64,000 nucleotides of DNA, taken from Azospirillum sp. 412522. GTDB taxonomy: Bacteria > Pseudomonadota > Alphaproteobacteria > Azospirillales > Azospirillaceae. The notes under the pieces are model-generated. The model did not search any database, was not told the DNA's origin, and saw nothing but the letters and a program-made list of their open reading frames with translations. Every line of letters begins with the position of its first letter. Positions within the stretch are counted from its first letter, which is position 1. The stretch is taken from contig NZ_RWIJ01000008.1 of the NCBI RefSeq assembly GCF_019805165.1, positions 100,584-164,583 on the forward strand, given 5' to 3'. The translations under genes and the position numbers were made by a program. Positions 60,522 through 64,000 of the stretch are shown here, in pieces.

Positions 60522-61127
60522 TCACGGCGTGGCGGCGGAAGGAACGGCGGCGGGAGGAGCGGCCGCCGCGGGCGCCGTCTCGCCGACGACCACGCCGCCG
60601 ATTCCCGCAACCCGTTCATATTCCGGCCGGCGCGCCTCGGCCTGCCACAGGTCGGCGAAGCTGCCGGCGCGCACCCGCAGCCAGGGCCGGCCGGTGGCGT
60701 CGACCGTCTCGACGATGGTTACGGGAAGTCCACGTTCCAGCATCACCCCGGCAAAGGCCTTCGCATTATCGGACGAACGGAAGGCGCCCAGTTCGATGGT
60801 GTAGACCGGACCGCCCTTGGCGGGCGCCGCCGCCGGCTTCACGGGAATGTCGGGCGGGGGCGGCGCGGCAGCCCCCTTCGCATCCTTTGCGTCCGGTGCC
60901 TTCGCACCCGCCGGACCGTTGGCCGGACCGTTGGCCGGGGTCCCGCCCGGAGCAGCGACCGGGACGCCGGCGGAAGTGCCGCCGTCGGGGACTCCGCCGG
61001 GCGCGGCTGCATTCTTGGGAGCTTCGGCGGTGGCACCCGGGAGCCCGCCGCCGGCCAGATAGTAGCCGCCGCCGAACGCCACCGCCAGCAACAGCAGGGC
61101 CAGCACGACGAGAAGGAGCTTCTTCAT
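60522..61127 (-). CDS. SPOR-domain protein, T6SS-linked (second)
   Basis: 201 residues: a membrane helix at the start (LLLVVLALLLLAVAFGGGYYLAGG), a proline/alanine-rich linker with a duplicated ANGP unit (bases 60913-60936) and a SPOR domain (TIELGAFRSSDNAKAFAGVMLERGLPVTIVE, WLRVRAGSFADLWQAEA). ATG 61127 overlaps the lytic transglycosylase stop (ATGA). Same role as the first SPOR protein is likely; the two are not close copies. The 255 bases to the next gene (60267-60521) hold no gene I can support. Confidence 0.78.
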   Translation of the reverse strand: MKKLLLVVLALLLLAVAFGGGYYLAGGGLPGATAEAPKNAAAPGGVPDGGTSAGVPVAAPGGTPANGPANGPAGAKAPDAKDAKGAAAPPPPDIPVKPAAAPAKGGPVYTIELGAFRSSDNAKAFAGVMLERGLPVTIVETVDATGRPWLRVRAGSFADLWQAEARRPEYERVAGIGGVVVGETAPAAAAPPAAVPSAATP

Positions 61128-61720
61128 CGCCCCACCGCCGAGACAGGGCGGGCCCCGGCGCACAGGCCGTCCATCGCCGCGGTCTCGCGTTGATAGCCGA
61201 GGCGCACCCGCCAGCCCAGCACCCGGCACAGGTAGACATCCTGCGCCTCCGGATTGCTGGCATGGTAACGGCGCACCGCCTCGGTCCAGGAGCCGTGGCG
61301 GTCGTGGAGCAGGCGCAGGAAGGCCGCGGCGTAGGCGACGTTGGTCGCGGGGTCGATGATGTCCTCGCCGAACTGAAAGGAGCGCGCATGCCAGCGCGTG
61401 TGCACCTGCATGCACCCCACCGCCATGTCGAGGCGCAAACCGCCCACCCCGTCGCGCATCAGTTCGAGAGCCTCGCCACGGCTCGACGGAAAGACGGGGG
61501 TTCCGTTCAGGTTGAGCGCCCACGGCCAGGTTCCGCCGGCGCGACCGGATTCGGTCATGCCGATGGCGTGCAGGATGCCGGCCGGGACGCCGTAGGCCGC
61601 CTCGTTCGCCGCGAAATAGCCCTCGCACAGGTGCTGGGCGCGGGCGGCACCGGGGAAGGCCAGCCCCGCGAGAAGGGCGAGCGCCGTCATGGCGCCGCGG
61701 AGAAGCGAACCGGCCGTCAT
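61124..61720 (-). CDS. Lytic transglycosylase (SLT-type), T6SS-linked
   Basis: 198 residues with a signal peptide (ALALLAGLAFPGAARA). The catalytic Glu lies in AIGMTESGR and the GCMQVHTRWH, NVAYAAAFLRLLHDRHGSWTEAVRRYHAS segments are those of SLT domains. It opens peptidoglycan, as required to insert the membrane complex. Overlaps the phosphatase-like gene (ATGA) and the SPOR gene. Confidence 0.86.
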   Translation of the reverse strand: MTAGSLLRGAMTALALLAGLAFPGAARAQHLCEGYFAANEAAYGVPAGILHAIGMTESGRAGGTWPWALNLNGTPVFPSSRGEALELMRDGVGGLRLDMAVGCMQVHTRWHARSFQFGEDIIDPATNVAYAAAFLRLLHDRHGSWTEAVRRYHASNPEAQDVYLCRVLGWRVRLGYQRETAAMDGLCAGARPVSAVGR

Positions 61721-63744
61721 GCCCGCACCCGGACGGCGAGGCAGGTACGGTCGCGCGCCATGGGAACGTCGCGGCCGCCGGCATGCTCGAACAGCGCCGC
61801 CTGCACGGCGGCGACCGCGCTGTCGGCCGAGAGGTCGTCCAGGCCGCGCAGAACCTCGCCCATCTGGGTGCGGCCGAACGGCACGTCGAAGCGGTTGGCG
61901 CCGTCGAGCAGGCCCGACCCGCACAGGACCAGCGTGCCGGGAACCGGCAGGTCGAAGGCGGTCTCGGTGATCGTCAGGCCGGGGTCCAGGCCCAGGGGCG
62001 GGTTGTCCGCCACCGGCAGGTCGACGACGTCCCCCAGGCGGCGCGCCAGGAACGGGGCCGGCACGCCGGCGCCGGCGAAGACGAAGCGGCGGTTGCGCGG
62101 GGTCACCACGCCCATCGCCAGCCCGATCCGCAGGCCCGCCGCATTATCGGCGGCAAGCAGGCGGTTGGCGCCGGTCAGGCAGGCGCCGGGGCCGAGCCCG
62201 GCGGAGGCCAGCGCGCGCACGGCGGTGCGCGCGGTCACCGTCATGAATCCGCCCGCCAGGCCGCCGCCCGACACTTGGCCCAGCAGGACCACCAGCGTGT
62301 CGTCGTCGGCCAGGAAGAAATCGTAGAAGCTTCCGTCGAACTCCGCCGCCGGCAGCAGCAGGCCGGCCGCCGCGAGGTCCGGGCGGGCCGGCAGGCCGGC
62401 GGGCAGGATCGCCTCCTGCATGCGGCGGGCGATCTCGAACTGCTTTTGCAGCTCCACCAGCTCGGTCTTGGTATCGAGAGAGGCGCGGAGCTGCACGACC
62501 ATGCCGTCGAGGGCGGCATGCTGGTTGCGCACACGCTCGGCCATCACCTCGAAGGCGACCGCGAGGCCGCCGGCACCGTCGCCGCGGCCGGAGGTGGACT
62601 CGATGCGGTCCAGGTCCCCCAGCAGTTCCACCCGCCCCTGGTCGGGCAGGGTTTCGGCCATGCGCAGCATCTGCTTGCGGATGAAGGACTGCTGCCGCAG
62701 CCAATGGCGGCCGCGCCGCGCCTCGGCGTCCTGGAGGGCGCGGCTGCGGTTGCGGAACACCTCCACCGTGCGGGCGAGCCGGCCCGCCTCGTCGTTGCGC
62801 TCGGCCCCGAGCACAGCCACGTTGGTGTCGCCGTCCGCCAGGGCCGAAAGGGCCGAGAGCGACGTGTGGATGGGGGCCAGGGAGCGCCTGAAATACCATT
62901 CCAGCCCGAAAAGGCTGGCTGCGAGCACGGTCATCAACGCCAGGATGGCGCTGGTGTCGAACAGGCTGGTCGCCATATCCGCCAGCGTGGTCTCACGCGC
63001 CATGACCAGAGCCAGCGTGCTGCCGCCGGCGGGATCGGTGAGGCGAAGGGTGCGCACCTCGAAGCTGCGGCCGGAACGGTGGACCTTGGCGTGCTCCGTG
63101 CCGCCATCGCCCAGCGGGGGCTGAACCTCCTCCCAGGACAAGGAACCTGCACGCTCGTAGAGCGCGCCCTTGCCGTCGACCAGATAGGCCGACCCGCCGA
63201 GGATGCGGGCGAGGACCGTGAGGCTCGGCTGCACGGTCCGCAGCGCGACGACGGCGCGGTCGGCCGGGCGCGTTTCGCCGAAGGGGACGGCCAGCATGTG
63301 CTGCACGGCGCCGCCGACGATGACAAGGCCGGTATGCACATCGTTCTGCGCCAGCAACTGACCGACACGCCGTTCGTCGATGAAGCGGATATCGGTCGGA
63401 GCCGGCACCGACAGCAGCGGCTGCCCCACGCTGCCGACCAGCGTCGCCGCGGAGAAGCCGAGGAGCCGCAGGCGCGCCGCCGCGGCCTGGCCGTCGCCGC
63501 GGTCCATGGCCGCGACCAGCAGGGGGTCGGCCACCCCCCGCTGCATGACGACGGCCTCCTCCTCCATCAGGCTTTCCCAAAGCCGCTGGACGATGCGGGT
63601 TTCCTCCACCGCGCGGCGCTCCTCGGTGCGGTCGTCCCACACCACCGCGAACAGGACCGCGGTGGCGAGCACCGCCAACACCGCGCCGGCGGTGAAAACG
63701 AACATCCGTCCGCCGAGACCGGCTTTCACGATCCCCGCCCTCAT
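61717..63744 (-). CDS. Membrane PP2C (SpoIIE)-type protein with HAMP, active site altered
   Basis: 675 residues. Helix (about 15-35), a periplasmic sensor part, second helix (about 270-290), HAMP (SLAPIHTSLSALSALADGDTNVAV), coiled coil and a C-terminal RsbU/SpoIIE-like phosphatase domain (AGLLLPAAEFDGSFYDFFLADDDTLVVLLGQVSGGGLAGGFMT). Where the family has GGD and GD[VS]SGxG, this one has DGS472 and GQ490VSGGG, so both metal-binding aspartates are missing. It may bind phospho-Thr partners without cutting them, or be inactive. Equivalent position to PppA in other T6SS loci, though a different fold variant. Confidence 0.8.
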   Translation of the reverse strand: MRAGIVKAGLGGRMFVFTAGAVLAVLATAVLFAVVWDDRTEERRAVEETRIVQRLWESLMEEEAVVMQRGVADPLLVAAMDRGDGQAAAARLRLLGFSAATLVGSVGQPLLSVPAPTDIRFIDERRVGQLLAQNDVHTGLVIVGGAVQHMLAVPFGETRPADRAVVALRTVQPSLTVLARILGGSAYLVDGKGALYERAGSLSWEEVQPPLGDGGTEHAKVHRSGRSFEVRTLRLTDPAGGSTLALVMARETTLADMATSLFDTSAILALMTVLAASLFGLEWYFRRSLAPIHTSLSALSALADGDTNVAVLGAERNDEAGRLARTVEVFRNRSRALQDAEARRGRHWLRQQSFIRKQMLRMAETLPDQGRVELLGDLDRIESTSGRGDGAGGLAVAFEVMAERVRNQHAALDGMVVQLRASLDTKTELVELQKQFEIARRMQEAILPAGLPARPDLAAAGLLLPAAEFDGSFYDFFLADDDTLVVLLGQVSGGGLAGGFMTVTARTAVRALASAGLGPGACLTGANRLLAADNAAGLRIGLAMGVVTPRNRRFVFAGAGVPAPFLARRLGDVVDLPVADNPPLGLDPGLTITETAFDLPVPGTLVLCGSGLLDGANRFDVPFGRTQMGEVLRGLDDLSADSAVAAVQAALFEHAGGRDVPMARDRTCLAVRVRA

Positions 63745-64000
63745 GCCGCCGCCCTCCCGTCGGCCGCCGCGGTCGACGCGGCCCGGCGGTCGATCAGGAG
63801 ACGCCGCACCGCCAGAGCGATCGGCGGCAGCATTGCGACCGCCACCACCAGTCCGGCCGAGGCCGGGACGACGCCCGCGTTGCCGACAGGCAGCAGCGGC
63901 AACCCCATCCCGGCAAGGAGCGCCATGGCCGCCCGCAGCGCGACCGGACCGCCGTCCTCGCCGCTCGCCGCCAGCGCTGCGTGCCCGGCGCCCAGCGCCG
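63741..64000 (-). CDS. Membrane protein, C-terminal part (5' end outside window)
   Basis: Frame open to base 64000. Visible part is hydrophobic (MALLAGMGLPLLPVGNAGVVPASAGLVVAVAMLPPIALAVRRLLI) with a basic end. Overlaps the PP2C-like gene by ATGA, so it is part of the same operon. Too little is visible to name it. Confidence 0.55.
   Translation of the reverse strand, partial: ALGAGHAALAASGEDGGPVALRAAMALLAGMGLPLLPVGNAGVVPASAGLVVAVAMLPPIALAVRRLLIDRRAASTAAADGRAAA

Overview
The window is a very GC-rich, densely coded bacterial chromosome or large-replicon segment. Gene content (CorA/ZntB, Tat-exported molybdo-oxidoreductase, FixJ-like regulators, NitT/TauT-type ABC importer, tripartite sensor systems, imp-type T6SS) and codon bias point to an alphaproteobacterium of the Rhodospirillales, most likely Azospirillum or a close relative. 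That is an inference from style of sequence, not from a database match. No rRNA, tRNA or CRISPR array was seen.

Layout. 0-5.6 kb: end of an MscS-like channel, then a compact lipoprotein-tssJ-tssL-tssM module, i.e. a T6SS-type membrane complex without the rest of the machine. 6.0-15.9 kb: one ten-gene operon (DUF697 protein, small membrane protein, solute-binding protein, two SyrD/PvdE-like exporter half-molecules flanking a band-7 protein, a stand-alone thioester-reductase-like enzyme, a SET protein, a GNAT-like protein, a porin). It looks like an uncharacterised envelope export or modification system. 16-23.5 kb: ZntB-like transporter (minus), acetyltransferase, PLP amino-acid decarboxylase, and a response regulator with an unusual histidine kinase fused to a periplasmic-binding domain. 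23.5-26.4 kb: NitT/TauT ABC importer (minus). 26.8-36.3 kb: oxidative metabolism genes (hydrolase, two regulators, IorAB-type molybdo-oxidoreductase, MFS exporter, SDR, GlxA-type AraC regulator, AhpD-like protein). Three of these promoters share an 18-bp motif.

36.5-49.2 kb is the most unusual accessory region. A minus-strand operon encodes a membrane sensor-like protein, a sensor/HAMP-MFS fusion, a periplasmic binding protein, a GNAT, an L-amino-acid-ligase-like ATP-grasp enzyme and a lysine-rich helical protein, followed by two more helical proteins. A divergent pseudo-receiver/MarR regulator and an acidic DPF-repeat protein lie on the other side. I propose it as a sensed, exported small-peptide system, but function is inferred only.

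49.2-64 kb: minus-strand T6SS operon reading in from beyond the right edge: membrane protein, PP2C-like protein, lytic transglycosylase, two SPOR-domain proteins, TssJ, TssK, TssL, TssM, TssA, Hcp, then a UPF0114 membrane protein and a Cys-loop (pentameric ligand-gated) channel homologue at the 3' end. Sheath and baseplate genes (tssB, C, E, F, G), tssH and vgrG are not in the window.
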